Part shown: in pieces, positions 18,010 through 27,195 of the stretch
How positions within the stretch are numbered: the stretch's first letter is position 1
Layout of the letters: the number at the start of each line of letters is the position of its first letter
Origin: Anaerolineae bacterium
GTDB taxonomy: Bacteria > Chloroflexota > Anaerolineae > Aggregatilineales > Phototrophicaceae
Assembly (NCBI GenBank): GCA_020849765.1
Contig: JADLAY010000026.1
Coordinates: 62,001 to 126,000 of the forward strand
Direction of reading: 5' to 3'
Length of the DNA: 64,000 nucleotides
Notes under the pieces: generated by a model
Told to the model about the DNA's origin: nothing
Database searches by the model: none
The model's input: only the letters and a program-made list of their open reading frames with translations
Program-made: the position numbers and the translations under genes

Positions 18010-19395
18010 ATGACCAAGTCGCGTATCATCCATCGTATCGCCGCCGCCGCTCTGGGCACGGCCCTTTTCATCGCCGGCGCACCGGCCTTCGCACAGTCCG
18101 GCTGCGACACCACCATCAATCACATCCGCGCGGGCAGCGAGTTCTACGCTGCGGGCAACTATCAGGCGGCCTACACCAGCTTCTCCTGCTTTCTCGAACT
18201 CTACCCGGTCGAAGCCTATCCTGAACAGACGGCGGAAGCGCTCAACATGCTCGGCAACGTGCGGCGCGAACAGGGCGACCTGGAAGCTGCCATCGACCAA
18301 TACACGCAGGCGATCGAAGTGCAGGACGACCTCGCCATCGCTTACAACAATCGCGGCTGGGCCTACTTCAACCTGGGTGAGTACGAAGAGGCGCTGGCCG
18401 ATTACGACGCGGCGCTCGCTCACGACTCCAACCTGGGCTACGCCTACAACAATCGCGGGCTGATCCACCAGTATCGTGGTGAGCTGGGCGAAGCGGCATC
18501 CGATTTCGAGCATGCGATCACGCTGGGCGCGGAACCGACGCCGTGGGCGCAGTACAACCTGAGTCTGGTGCGGCTGGTCGAAGGCCGCCAGGGTAACTCG
18601 CTGACACCGGCGATGCCGAGCGAGAGCACCTCCACAACCACCACCAACGACACGCGCCTGGCCTCGCTGCTCTCCCGCGGCGAGACGGCCCATGCGGATG
18701 GCGACTGGCGCGCGACGATCGACGTCATGAGCGACGCCATCGCCATCAACGACCGCGCCGACCGCGCCTTCTATCTGCGTGGGCGGGCTTACATCGCCCT
18801 CGATAACCCCGACGCGGCCTTCGCTGACTTCGACCGGCTGGTCGAGCTGCGCCCGCAGTTTGCCTACGCCTACTGGGAGCGCGCGGTCGCCTACGCCGAG
18901 CTGGGCAACTTCGACGCGGCGGTCGCCGATGCGGATTTCGCGGCGCGCATGATCCCCGGCCACGTCAACAACTTCATCGTGCGCGGGACGATTGCCTCGC
19001 TCACGGGTGATACGGCCAAGGCGGGCGAGGAATTCCTGGGCACGATGCTGTGCCTGGAACGCGAGCGCATCGAGTCCGAAGCCATCGAGATCGATACGAC
19101 CATCGGCATCGACATGACCCAGGGCCGCATCTACGCCATCCCGTTCGAAGGTGAAGAGGGCCAGACGATCGACATCGTCGTGACGAGTGCGACCGCCGAC
19201 CCAGTCATCAGCCTGCTGGCGCCGGACGGCAGCCCGATCAATGGCGATGACGACAGCGGCTTCATGCTCGGTTCGCTGATCGAAGACTTCACGCTGGACG
19301 CGGACGGCACCTACACGCTGATGGTCAGCCACGCAGGCGGCGGCAGCTACGGGCGCATGACGGTCGCCATCCTGAATTCGGCCGACGCGGAGTAA
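18010..19395 (+). CDS. Secreted TPR-repeat protein with C-terminal pre-peptidase-like domain
   Basis: A 461-residue exported protein. It starts with a signal peptide (IAAAALGTALFIAGAPAFA, then QS). The ATG at 18010 follows GGGGAGA at 17996-18002. Residues 30-330 hold about eight TPR units with the classic G/Y/A pattern (AIAYNNRGWAYFNLGEYEEALADYDAAL). The last ~100 residues (GEEGQTIDIVVTS...LLAPDGSPI...DGTYTLMVSHAG) resemble the PPC beta-sandwich often found at the ends of secreted proteins. The TPR array suggests protein-protein contact outside the membrane. The specific role is unknown. Confidence 0.82.
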   Translation: MTKSRIIHRIAAAALGTALFIAGAPAFAQSGCDTTINHIRAGSEFYAAGNYQAAYTSFSCFLELYPVEAYPEQTAEALNMLGNVRREQGDLEAAIDQYTQAIEVQDDLAIAYNNRGWAYFNLGEYEEALADYDAALAHDSNLGYAYNNRGLIHQYRGELGEAASDFEHAITLGAEPTPWAQYNLSLVRLVEGRQGNSLTPAMPSESTSTTTTNDTRLASLLSRGETAHADGDWRATIDVMSDAIAINDRADRAFYLRGRAYIALDNPDAAFADFDRLVELRPQFAYAYWERAVAYAELGNFDAAVADADFAARMIPGHVNNFIVRGTIASLTGDTAKAGEEFLGTMLCLERERIESEAIEIDTTIGIDMTQGRIYAIPFEGEEGQTIDIVVTSATADPVISLLAPDGSPINGDDDSGFMLGSLIEDFTLDADGTYTLMVSHAGGGSYGRMTVAILNSADAE

Positions 19396-19433
19396 CGCAC
19401 ACGACAGGAACGACCTTGACCGCAGATGATGAT

Positions 19434-19461
19434 GAAGATGCCGCCCGTGCGCGGCATCTTC
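19434..19461 (+). terminator. Perfect 11-bp hairpin, likely terminator
   Basis: Arms GAAGATGCCGC and GCGGCATCTTC with a 6-base loop, starting 38 bases after the TPR gene. The following run is only weakly T-rich (TTCGATTCT), so it may be a partly efficient terminator. It separates the TPR gene from the propeller gene. A TATAAT at 19523-19528 downstream may start the next transcript. Confidence 0.6.
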
Positions 19462-19632
19462 GATTCTGGACGATTCACCTACGGCGGGCCCATCCTCCAT
19501 GTTTCGCAGGGCAGGAACCTCTATAATGAGGCTATGTTACCGGTCATAGATAGCCTCGACATGGGTTTTCGACGGACTGCTTCGACTTTCAACCGCCCGC
19601 GGCATGGGCGAACATCATTCTGGGACGTGTAC

Positions 19633-20799
19633 ATGAGTATTGGGTGGAAACGGATCTGGCTGCTCGTCTTATGCAGCGTCGTCTTGATCGTCGCTGGTGC
19701 AAGCCTCGTGAATGCGCAGGCCGAAGCGCCGCTGATCATCAGCCTGAACGGCGATCTGTGGTCGTGGACGGGCGACCCGACGCAGCCGCCCTATGCGCTG
19801 ACGAGTTGGGGCTACAACGATCCGGGTGTGCTGTCGCCGGATGGCACGCGCATCGCTTATAACTCGGTGGCGCAGTTCGTGGTCGAGGCGATGGGCCGCG
19901 TCGGCAGCGTCGGCGGCGGCGCGCTGCCAAGCAACGTCTGGGTCATCAACGTGGGCAGCGGCGACGGCGTGCGCGTCGCCGAACAGCCGGGCGATGCCTC
20001 GTTCTTCACCGAAGGCGTTCCCGATAGGGGGATCATCCGCTCTGACCCGGCCTGGTCACCGAGCGGCGGCCAGCTCGCCTGGGCCGAGGAAACCTATCCC
20101 GAACGGATCAACTCGATTGTCGTGCACGATTTCGCCGCCGGGCCGCGCGTAATCGCGAGCAATCTGCCGCCATCCGCCGGGGTGCCCGCGCCGAAAGAGG
20201 TGCGCTGGGGCCAGAGCGGCATCCTCGTGCGCGATACTCAGGCCAGCGGCGACGGATCACTGGTGACGACCTTCAGCCTCTACTCGCCGGACGGTGGGCT
20301 GTTCAACACGTTCCAGGTCGGCGACGGCATGCGCACGCCGGTCTTCTACGCCTTCATGCAGGCGGGTGGGCGTGAGGCCATCGGCGTACTCTTCAATGAC
20401 GGCGTGTGGACGCTCTACGATCCATTCAGCGGGGCCGCGGAGGTCGCCGCGGGTATCCCGGAGATGTTCAGCCTGAGCAATCCGGGTGGCTCGCTGGCGC
20501 TGTCGCCGATCATCAACGACGCGGGCGGCTTCACCTGGCGGCTGTTCGATCCGGCGGGCGTGACGTTGGCCGAGTTCGTCTCTGCGCCCTATTTTGTGCC
20601 CCAGCGCTATGCCCTGTCGCCATCCGGCCAGGCGGTCGCCTACAGCGATTACCTGGAAGATCAGCGCATCTTCAGCGACAACATCAACGTCTGGCAAGCC
20701 GGCGCGATCACCGTCATCCCGGATGCGGTCGGCTTCCCGCTGATAGGCGGGCTGACCTGGGCGCCGGTCGGCTGGCGCGTGCGACCCGGCGTCGGCTAA
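19633..20799 (+). CDS. Secreted TolB/WD40-like beta-propeller protein
   Basis: A 388-residue protein with a signal peptide (RIWLLVLCSVVLIVAGASLVNA, then QA). The body has repeated PD40-type blades such as DPGVLSPDGTRIAYNS, DPAWSPSGGQLAWAE and RYALSPSGQAVAYSD, which are typical of TolB-like propellers. The open frame extends 69 codons further upstream, but that part lacks family features and precedes the signal peptide, so I use the ATG at 19633. A TATAAT about 105 bases upstream fits a promoter. Function is unknown; such proteins usually report or bind at the cell surface. Confidence 0.75.
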   Translation: MSIGWKRIWLLVLCSVVLIVAGASLVNAQAEAPLIISLNGDLWSWTGDPTQPPYALTSWGYNDPGVLSPDGTRIAYNSVAQFVVEAMGRVGSVGGGALPSNVWVINVGSGDGVRVAEQPGDASFFTEGVPDRGIIRSDPAWSPSGGQLAWAEETYPERINSIVVHDFAAGPRVIASNLPPSAGVPAPKEVRWGQSGILVRDTQASGDGSLVTTFSLYSPDGGLFNTFQVGDGMRTPVFYAFMQAGGREAIGVLFNDGVWTLYDPFSGAAEVAAGIPEMFSLSNPGGSLALSPIINDAGGFTWRLFDPAGVTLAEFVSAPYFVPQRYALSPSGQAVAYSDYLEDQRIFSDNINVWQAGAITVIPDAVGFPLIGGLTWAPVGWRVRPGVG

Positions 20800-21104
20800 T
20801 CCCACGGCATCGCCAGCAGGGTGCCCGCCAGCGACTTGCCCAGGCCGTCGATGCGCAGCGAGCGCGTCGCCCCGCCATCAAGCGCGCCGTGGAGCACGAA
20901 GTTGAGCGCTTCGATGTTGTCGAGTTCGTAGCGGACGACCTGGCCGCCCACCATCGCCCCGAAATAGGCTTTGACGCGTTCAGCCGTCAGCCCGGCTTTG
21001 AGTTCGGCGTAGGCATCCGGCGAGCGTGCGATCACGCTGATGTTAGCGATATCGCCCTTATCCCCGGCGCGCCCGTAGGCGAGATCGTACAGTGTGCGCG
21101 GCAT
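20796..21104 (-). CDS. AtuA-related ferredoxin-fold protein
   Basis: A 102-residue protein with the pattern LAYGRAGDKGDIANISVIARSP. This matches the small C-terminal domain found fused to, or encoded next to, AtuA/DUF1446 proteins of the acyclic terpene and leucine-type degradation pathways. The start at 21104 has AGGAGGAG four bases upstream; the upstream in-frame ATG lacks this. The usual large AtuA partner is not next to it in this window. It overlaps the end of the propeller gene on the other strand by 4 bases. Its biochemical role is not established. Confidence 0.75.
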   Translation of the reverse strand: MPRTLYDLAYGRAGDKGDIANISVIARSPDAYAELKAGLTAERVKAYFGAMVGGQVVRYELDNIEALNFVLHGALDGGATRSLRIDGLGKSLAGTLLAMPWD

Positions 21105-21166
21105 AAGTCTCCTCCTGTGCTGGGGCATTTCAACTGTAACGCAGACAAAGGGAGATAGGCAGCGGC

Positions 21167-21982
21167 TCAGGTGACGGGTTGAGCGATGAAGGTTTCCAGC
21201 GCGTTGTGGAAGCGATCCGACTCGTCGATCATGGGGAAGTGGCCGGATTGTTCCATCCAGGCGATCTGGCTGTGCGGCAGATATTCCGACAGCACTTTGT
21301 GCTGATCCGGGTCGACGATCATGTCGTTCTTGCCGTAGATGCCGAGGACGGGCACCTCGATCTTGTGCAGCACCGGGCGCAAATCGGTCTCGCGCAGGGT
21401 GCCGATGCTCTCGAAGAACGAGAGATAGCTCAGCTTGCCCGCGTCGGCGGACAACATTTCGCCAACCTGCTTGCCATCGCGCGACAGGAAGTACGAGTAG
21501 CCCTTGAGAAATGGGCGGAAGCCCGCCTGAAAGATGTTGTAGACACCGGGGGCATTGTTCGCCAGGTCGATCCAGCCGCGAAAGGCAGCGACTTTGAGCA
21601 GCGGGCTGAGCGAAGAACCGACGATGGGCGCGCCGACCACGCCTGCCTTGACGACGCGTTCGGGATACTGGATCGCCATCTTGAGCGTGATCGTGCCACC
21701 CATCGAGTGGCCGATCAGCGGCGACCTGATGATGCCCATCCGCTCCATGAACTGATTGACCAGCTCGGTGAAGTTTTCGACCGAATAGTCTTCGGTCTGA
21801 TCGCCAGATTCGCCGAAGCCGAAGAAATCGAGCGCGTAAACACGATTAGTTCGTCCGAGCAGTTCAATCGTCTTGCGCCAGACGGCCCAGGAGTTCAGCC
21901 AGCCATGTAATAAAAGAACAGGGCCGCCGTGTCCGAAGACTTCATAATGGACGATCCCCTGTTCTGTAACGAGCGAAGCCAC
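21167..21982 (-). CDS. Alpha/beta hydrolase
   Basis: A 271-residue hydrolase of the epoxide hydrolase/lipase-like alpha/beta fold. It has the oxyanion segment VLLLHGWLNSW, the nucleophile elbow GHSMGG (Ser), an Asp in YGKNDMIVDPD and a His in EQSGHFPMIDE, giving a full catalytic triad. No signal peptide is seen, so it is cytoplasmic. It lies 42 bases downstream of the GTPase gene on the same strand and may be part of the same transcript. Substrate unknown. Confidence 0.85.
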   Translation of the reverse strand: MASLVTEQGIVHYEVFGHGGPVLLLHGWLNSWAVWRKTIELLGRTNRVYALDFFGFGESGDQTEDYSVENFTELVNQFMERMGIIRSPLIGHSMGGTITLKMAIQYPERVVKAGVVGAPIVGSSLSPLLKVAAFRGWIDLANNAPGVYNIFQAGFRPFLKGYSYFLSRDGKQVGEMLSADAGKLSYLSFFESIGTLRETDLRPVLHKIEVPVLGIYGKNDMIVDPDQHKVLSEYLPHSQIAWMEQSGHFPMIDESDRFHNALETFIAQPVT

Positions 21983-22024
21983 GATGCTCTGCCTTACCGA
22001 TTGATCGGCACAAATGAGGAGAGG

Positions 22025-22561
22025 CTAATTGCTCTCCATCTCTTCCAGGATCGAGTAGAGCAGTTCCAGCAGCACGTTTTTGACGCTTTCCTTTTCGACC
22101 GCGACACACGGCAGCAGCTTGACGCCCTCTTCGATGCGCAGGGCAATGCGCAAATCGTCGGTCTTCCAGGCGTCGGGCAGGTCTTGCTTGTTGGCCGCCA
22201 CGACGTAGGGCGTCGGGGCATAGGCGCGGAACGTCTCCAGAATGCTCTTGGCCTCACGGAAGGTTTCCGGCTTGGTGCTGTCGACCATGACGACGAAGCC
22301 GAGCATCCCTTCCGCCAGAATCTCCCACATGAAGTCGAAACGGCGCTGGCCGGGCGTGCCGAAGAGATAGAGCACCAGATCTTCATCGACCGTGATGCGC
22401 CCGAAGTCCATCGCCACCGTGGTCGACTCTTTGACCGTCCGCTCCAGATCCGAGCTAATCGAACGTTCTGTGCTGACCACCTCGATCTCACTGATGGCGT
22501 TAATGAACTCGGTTTTGCCGGAGCTAAAAGGGCCAGTGATGATCATCTTGACTTGTTGCAT
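22025..22561 (-). CDS. Small Ras-like GTPase (MglA/COG2229 type)
   Basis: A 178-residue P-loop GTPase. It has G1 GPFSSGKT (residues 10-17), a switch I Thr in ESTTVAMDFG, G3 in the form GTPGQRRF (TPGQ in place of the usual DxxG), G4 ANKQD and a loose G5 (CVAVEKES). The TPGQ form and length match bacterial Arf/MglA-like GTPases that act in polarity, motility or signalling. It follows the DUF4388 gene by 48 bases on the same strand. DUF4388 (PatA N-terminal) proteins are common partners of such GTPases, so the two probably work together. No roadblock/LC7 gene is adjacent. Confidence 0.88.
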   Translation of the reverse strand: MQQVKMIITGPFSSGKTEFINAISEIEVVSTERSISSDLERTVKESTTVAMDFGRITVDEDLVLYLFGTPGQRRFDFMWEILAEGMLGFVVMVDSTKPETFREAKSILETFRAYAPTPYVVAANKQDLPDAWKTDDLRIALRIEEGVKLLPCVAVEKESVKNVLLELLYSILEEMESN

Positions 22562-22609
22562 AGGGGTTCTGCTCTTCTTCTGCTCGTCCCTGAAGACTGA
22601 TAAGTGCGA

Positions 22610-23473
22610 CTAAATCGACCGAATCCGATCAATGATGCGTCTGACGACCGTTTCCTGTACGGCGGGCGCCATCGGCACGACCCGACGCCCATCCAGTTGC
22701 TGCGTGCCAGGCAGCCTGACCAAAAGGACGAGGCCCGCCTGCAATAACCCGTAGACGATGCGCCGGATTTCCATATCCGACATGTTGTTGGCTTTGGCGA
22801 TCTGGCGGATGGTGTTCTTCGGGTTGACGAAGGAGACCACGCGCCATTCCTCCACGCTCAGGTGGACGCCCTTGTATTTCTCTTTGGCGTTTTCCGGGAA
22901 CTTGAGCGCCACGTCCAGATTAGGGATCTCGGCGATCAAGACTTCGTTCTGCTTGATGCGGCGCGCGCCCTCAATGATGACGTTTTCGAGATCGATCGGC
23001 ACCATGATGCGATCAGCAGACGGCAGCGCATTGTCGTCAAAGCGGAACGGCCCCTCGTGCCAACTCAAGAGATCGTAGACGACGTCGAGTGTGTGCTGCT
23101 GCACACTGTTGACGACATCCTTCTGCGTGACGTAATTGGCATTGATGAGCAGCAGGGCCAGCGCCTTGTCCGTGGTGTTCGAAGAGCGCTCGCGAATGAT
23201 GCGCGCCTGCTCGCTGGTCAGTTTTCCGGCCTTGTTCAGCACCGAGACCAAATTGCCGTCCTGATCATCCAGTATGGCGTGGATGAGTTTGCCGATCTTG
23301 AAAGCGACGCGAGCACGTTCTTTGCCCGGCGCCATCTTGACCCCACCCATCGCATCTTTTTCCGCCGTCGGCACGCCTTCGAATATCGTCAGCGTCCCGG
23401 TCTTACCCGCCAGATTGATGAGGTTGAGTAACTGGGTTGTGCTGAAATCGCGGATATTGCCTTGAAGCGGCAT
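22610..23473 (-). CDS. DUF4388 (PatA N-terminal-like) domain protein
   Basis: A 287-residue protein that starts with the DUF4388 pattern MPLQGNIRDFSTTQLLNLI...KTGTLTI. The domain covers about residues 1-150, including the QQHTLDVVYDLLSWHEGPFRF end. A winged-helix-like C-terminal part follows (VVSFVNPKNTIRQIAKANNMSDMEIRRIVYGLL, about 210-250). Such proteins are scaffold or regulatory partners of small GTPases or response regulators. It is the first gene of a unit with the Ras-like GTPase and perhaps the alpha/beta hydrolase. The ATG follows the only suitable start region. Confidence 0.85.
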   Translation of the reverse strand: MPLQGNIRDFSTTQLLNLINLAGKTGTLTIFEGVPTAEKDAMGGVKMAPGKERARVAFKIGKLIHAILDDQDGNLVSVLNKAGKLTSEQARIIRERSSNTTDKALALLLINANYVTQKDVVNSVQQHTLDVVYDLLSWHEGPFRFDDNALPSADRIMVPIDLENVIIEGARRIKQNEVLIAEIPNLDVALKFPENAKEKYKGVHLSVEEWRVVSFVNPKNTIRQIAKANNMSDMEIRRIVYGLLQAGLVLLVRLPGTQQLDGRRVVPMAPAVQETVVRRIIDRIRSI

Positions 23474-23779
23474 TGATGTACCCTACTCTAAGACCCGTCA
23501 CGTCAAAATCATGAAGCCGACACTGCACCCTCTGTCGGATAAATGTCAAACACAGCGGGTCAAATCCGACCGAACTATGCGCTTGACCTGCGCGAGTATT
23601 CCCATGGCACTAAATTTGTGGGCTGCAGTGATATGATTTCGGATTATAGACAGGGCATTGACTCAAAGTCAACACATGCAGCCACGCCTTTATTCTATGC
23701 TGAGTTGCCATGATGGACAATTAACGCTGATTACGCGGGTTAGGGTTTTTCCGAATTGAGAATAGGTGAATACGAGAGG
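23474..23779. other. Divergent intergenic region
   Basis: Lies between the DUF4388 gene (minus) and the DUF3048 gene (plus). It is lower in GC than its neighbours, as expected for promoter DNA. I see no strong -35/-10 pair, hairpin or small gene in it. Confidence 0.4.
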
Positions 23780-24919
23780 ATGTCTGTGAACCGGTGGCGT
23801 ATTTCGGGTCTCATTCAACTGCGGCGCTGGCGGATGGCCGGGGCCATGCTGGTCGCTCTGGTCACGCTCGCCTGTACGACCACGGCCAGTATCACCGCAC
23901 AAAACCCCACGGAACCGACGCCGGTCGCGCCGACGCCACCACCGACCGCACTCCCACTGCCGACCGTTGCCCCGAACGTCAACCCGCTGACCGGCCTCAC
24001 CGTCGACGATCCCGCCGTGCTGGAACGCCGCCCGCTGATCGTCAAGATTTCGAATGCGCCGCCGATTGTGCGCCCGCAGGCGGGGATCGGCGCGGCTGAC
24101 CTCGTGTTCGAGTATTACGTCGAGGGCGGCCTGACGCGCTTCGCCGCCATCTTCTACAGCCAGGCGCCGGCGCGTGTCGGCTCGATCCGCAGCGCGCGGC
24201 TGCTCGACGACGTGCTGATCCCCATGTTCGGCGGCATCTTCGCCTATTCGGGCGCCAGCAACGGCGTCCAGGCCATCATCGACGCCAGCCCATATTTCGA
24301 GCGGACGTACAAAGGCGTCCTCTACGGCTATCCTTATTTCTGGCGCGACGAAGACATCGACGCGCCGCACAACCTGTTCATGAGCGCGGCGGCGCTCTAC
24401 GATCTGGCTGCCGAGGAAGGCTTCGCCCAGCGCCAGGATTTGCGCGGGCTGAGCTTCGACGCAACCGCGCCCGCCGGGGCGACCGGCAGCGCTCACATGA
24501 TGGACATCCGTTATAAGGCGACCTGGGTCACGTGGATCTACAATGAAGAGCGAGGCCAATTCATGCGCTACAGTGACAGCCTGATCCACGTGGACGCCAA
24601 CACCGGCGAGCAGATCGCGGCGGACAACGTGATCATCCTGCTTGCCGAGCACATTCAGAGTGACATCGTCGAAAGCCAGTGGCAGGACAGCCTCAGCTAC
24701 GGCACCGAGATCGCACTGTGGGGCGAGGGCGATGCGATCGTCTTCCGCGACGGCCAGCAATACGCAGCGCGCTGGCTGCATCCTGAGGTCGGCCAGATGC
24801 TGCAGATCGTCACGCCGGACGGTGAGCCGATGCCGCTGCGTCCGGGCATCACCTGGTTCCAGGTTTTCCCGACTCCTGAGCAGCAAGATCCAGCAGAGGA
24901 GAGCATCGCCGTGAGCTAA
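23780..24919 (+). CDS. DUF3048 (YerB-like) lipoprotein-type protein
   Basis: About 379 residues. The N-terminus has a hydrophobic export signal ending in a Cys (AMLVALVTLACTTTA), which suggests a lipoprotein, although the lipobox is imperfect. A Pro/Thr linker follows, then the DUF3048 domain: NPLTGLTVDDPAVLERRPLIVKI, ADLVFEYYVEGGLTRF and RVGSIRSARLLD. The second half (ITWFQVFP end) is the C-terminal DUF3048 domain. Starts at 23756 (TTG), 23780 (ATG) and 23786 (GTG, 6 bases after GAGAGG) are possible; this does not affect the mature protein. The function of YerB-like proteins is not established. Confidence 0.8.
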   Translation: MSVNRWRISGLIQLRRWRMAGAMLVALVTLACTTTASITAQNPTEPTPVAPTPPPTALPLPTVAPNVNPLTGLTVDDPAVLERRPLIVKISNAPPIVRPQAGIGAADLVFEYYVEGGLTRFAAIFYSQAPARVGSIRSARLLDDVLIPMFGGIFAYSGASNGVQAIIDASPYFERTYKGVLYGYPYFWRDEDIDAPHNLFMSAAALYDLAAEEGFAQRQDLRGLSFDATAPAGATGSAHMMDIRYKATWVTWIYNEERGQFMRYSDSLIHVDANTGEQIAADNVIILLAEHIQSDIVESQWQDSLSYGTEIALWGEGDAIVFRDGQQYAARWLHPEVGQMLQIVTPDGEPMPLRPGITWFQVFPTPEQQDPAEESIAVS

Positions 24920-24959
24920 ATTCTCTATTACTCCTCCTATAGAAATGCGAATTTACGGA

Positions 24960-24968
24960 TGCTATAAT
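24960..24968 (+). promoter_or_regulatory. Extended -10 promoter of the tig-clpP-clpX operon
   Basis: TGCTATAAT at 24960-24968 is an exact extended -10 element. The -35 hexamer (TAGAAA at 24940-24945, 17-base spacing) is poor, which is usual for extended -10 promoters. Transcription would start about 40 bases before the trigger-factor start codon. Confidence 0.65.
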
Positions 24969-25016
24969 GATTTTTAATGATTCCGTGCCGTTCACAACCT
25001 ATTCCCAGGGATATTC

Positions 25017-26552
25017 GTGTTGAACATTCAAACCGAACACCGAGACGACCACACAGCACGTATGGTGGTCGAATTTGACACCCAGAAATTAGAAAAAGCC
25101 AAACAAACCGCGGCCCAGCGCATTTCCAAGAAAATCAATATTCCCGGCTTTCGCAAAGGCAAGGCGCCGTACCGGGTGATTGCGAAGTACGTCGGCGAAG
25201 AAGCCATCGTCGAAGATGCGGTCGAGATCATCAGCAACGACATCTACCGCGAGGCGCTTGATGAGTCCCAGCTTGACCCGTATGGCCCCGGCGCACTTGA
25301 GGCGTATGACGTCGAAGCGACGCCGACGCTGACCTTCACCGTGCCGCTGCAGCCGACCGTCGACCTGAAGGAATATCGTGATGTGCGCGTCGATTACACG
25401 GCGCCGGAGATCACGGACGAGCAGGTCGAGCAGGTCATGAAGCAGCTGCAGATGCAGCACGCCGTCATCGAAGAGAGCAGCCGTCCCGCCGCCCTGGGCG
25501 ACCGTGTCACACTCGATGTACACAGCGTCATTGAGCTTGAGGACGACGACGAAGCCGAGCACGAGCACGACGAAGAGGGCGAGGCTGAAGACGACGGCGA
25601 GCACGAAGAACATGACCACGATCATGATCACGAACACGGCCATGAGGACGACGTGAGTTTCATTCACGGGCACGATCAGTGGTTCATGCTGGAAGCCGAT
25701 GAAGATCCGATTCCCGGCTTCAGCGAAGCGATTGTCGGCGCCAACGCTGGCGATTCATTGGCCTTCGAGCTGACTCTGCCGGAGGACGACGAACAGTATC
25801 CCGGCAAGAAGGTCAAGTTCGACGTCGCCGTCAAGAAGATCGAAAACGTGACGCGTCCGGCGCTCAACGACGATCTGGCAGCGCGCGTGACAGCGGACGA
25901 AGAAACGCCGCTGACGCTGCTGGAACTGCGGGTGCGCGTGCGCGAAAACATGCAGCGCGACCTGGAAAAGCAGACCAACGAGGAATACGGCAACCGCGCG
26001 CTCGACGCGATGGTCGAGCAGGCGGACATCAAGTACCCTGAAGCCATGGTCGCGGATCAGGTGCAGCAGCTTTTGCAGCGCCTGGATGACAATCTTCGTC
26101 AAAATCGCCTGACGCTGAACGATTACCTGCAAATCTACCGGCGCTCGATCAACGATCTGGCCGCCGAATATCGCCCGACGGCCGAGAACATCGTCCGCCG
26201 CAGCCTGGTCATGCGCGAAGTCGGGCGTGCCGAGAATCTGGTCGTCAGCGACGAGGCGCTCCATAAGCAGTTGGACGAAATGCTCGATGCTGTGGGCGAG
26301 GAAGAGAAGGCCCAGGCCCGCGAGCTGCTCGCCAACGACATGATGCGCGATTCCGTCCGTGAAAACATGATGCGCGACAGCATCATGGAGCGGATTGTCG
26401 CCATCGCACGCGGCGAAGAGCCGGAAATGGGCAATGCAGAAACGGCCCCCGCCGCAAGCACAGAAGTGACAGAAGAACCCGCCAGCAGCGACGAAGAAGC
26501 CTCCACTGAAGTAAGCGATGCTGCATCACAGTCGTCAGAACTAGAAGCATAG
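25017..26552 (+). CDS. tig: Trigger factor with His/Asp/Glu-rich insertion
   Basis: A 511-residue ribosome-associated chaperone. The ribosome-binding signature PGFRKGKAP is at residues 43-51. The FKBP-type PPIase domain runs from about 150, with ALGDRVTLDV and later PIPGFSEAIVGANAGDS. Residues 175-212 form an insertion inside this domain, with 24 Asp/Glu and 9 His of 38 residues, not found in standard trigger factors. The C-terminal helical arms follow (LLELRVRVRENMQRDLEKQ) and an acidic/Ser/Thr tail ends the protein. The start is GTG (25017) or the adjacent TTG, after AGGGA. It leads the operon with clpP and clpX, the common tig-clpPX arrangement. Confidence 0.95.
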   Translation: MLNIQTEHRDDHTARMVVEFDTQKLEKAKQTAAQRISKKINIPGFRKGKAPYRVIAKYVGEEAIVEDAVEIISNDIYREALDESQLDPYGPGALEAYDVEATPTLTFTVPLQPTVDLKEYRDVRVDYTAPEITDEQVEQVMKQLQMQHAVIEESSRPAALGDRVTLDVHSVIELEDDDEAEHEHDEEGEAEDDGEHEEHDHDHDHEHGHEDDVSFIHGHDQWFMLEADEDPIPGFSEAIVGANAGDSLAFELTLPEDDEQYPGKKVKFDVAVKKIENVTRPALNDDLAARVTADEETPLTLLELRVRVRENMQRDLEKQTNEEYGNRALDAMVEQADIKYPEAMVADQVQQLLQRLDDNLRQNRLTLNDYLQIYRRSINDLAAEYRPTAENIVRRSLVMREVGRAENLVVSDEALHKQLDEMLDAVGEEEKAQARELLANDMMRDSVRENMMRDSIMERIVAIARGEEPEMGNAETAPAASTEVTEEPASSDEEASTEVSDAASQSSELEA

Positions 26553-26575
26553 GCTAAATAGGAGCAAAAACACCC

Positions 26576-27195
26576 ATGAATGCCTATAACCTGATCCCGA
26601 TGGTCATTGAACAAGGCAGCCGCGGCGAGCGCGCCTATGATATCTACTCGCTGTTGCTGAAAGAGCGCATCGTCATGCTGGGCACGCCGATCAACGATCA
26701 GATCGCAAACCTGATCGTGGCGCAGCTGCTGTTCTTGCAGCGTGAAGACCCCGACCGCCAGATCCAGATGTTCATCAACTCCCCTGGTGGTGTCGTCTAT
26801 GCCGGTCTGGCCATGTACGACACGATGCAGCAAATCAGCGCGCCGGTCAGCACGACGGCGGTCGGCCTGACGGCCAGCTTCGGCACCGTCCTCCTGACCG
26901 CAGGCTCGCACGGGCTGCGTTACGCGCTGCCGAACGCCACGATCCACATGCACCAGCCGCTCGGCGGGGCGCAGGGTCAGGCGAGCGACATCGTCATTCA
27001 GGCCAACGAGATCATGCGTCTCAAAGAGGCGCTGAATCAAATCCTGATGAAGCACACCGGCAAAGACAAAGAGACCATCGAACGCGATACCGACCGCGAC
27101 GTCTACTTTGACGCCAAGAAAGCTGTCGAATACGGTTTGATCGACGCAGTTCTGGAAGGCGCGAAAGCCGCAGCGATAGCGGGGGTGAACGGCAA

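Noticed and set aside
17884..19500. Long minus-strand open frame of 538 codons opposite the TPR gene
   Set aside because: No domain pattern, His/Arg/Asp/Val-rich as expected for the antisense of a GC-rich gene. The plus-strand frame has a signal peptide, ribosome site and TPR repeats.
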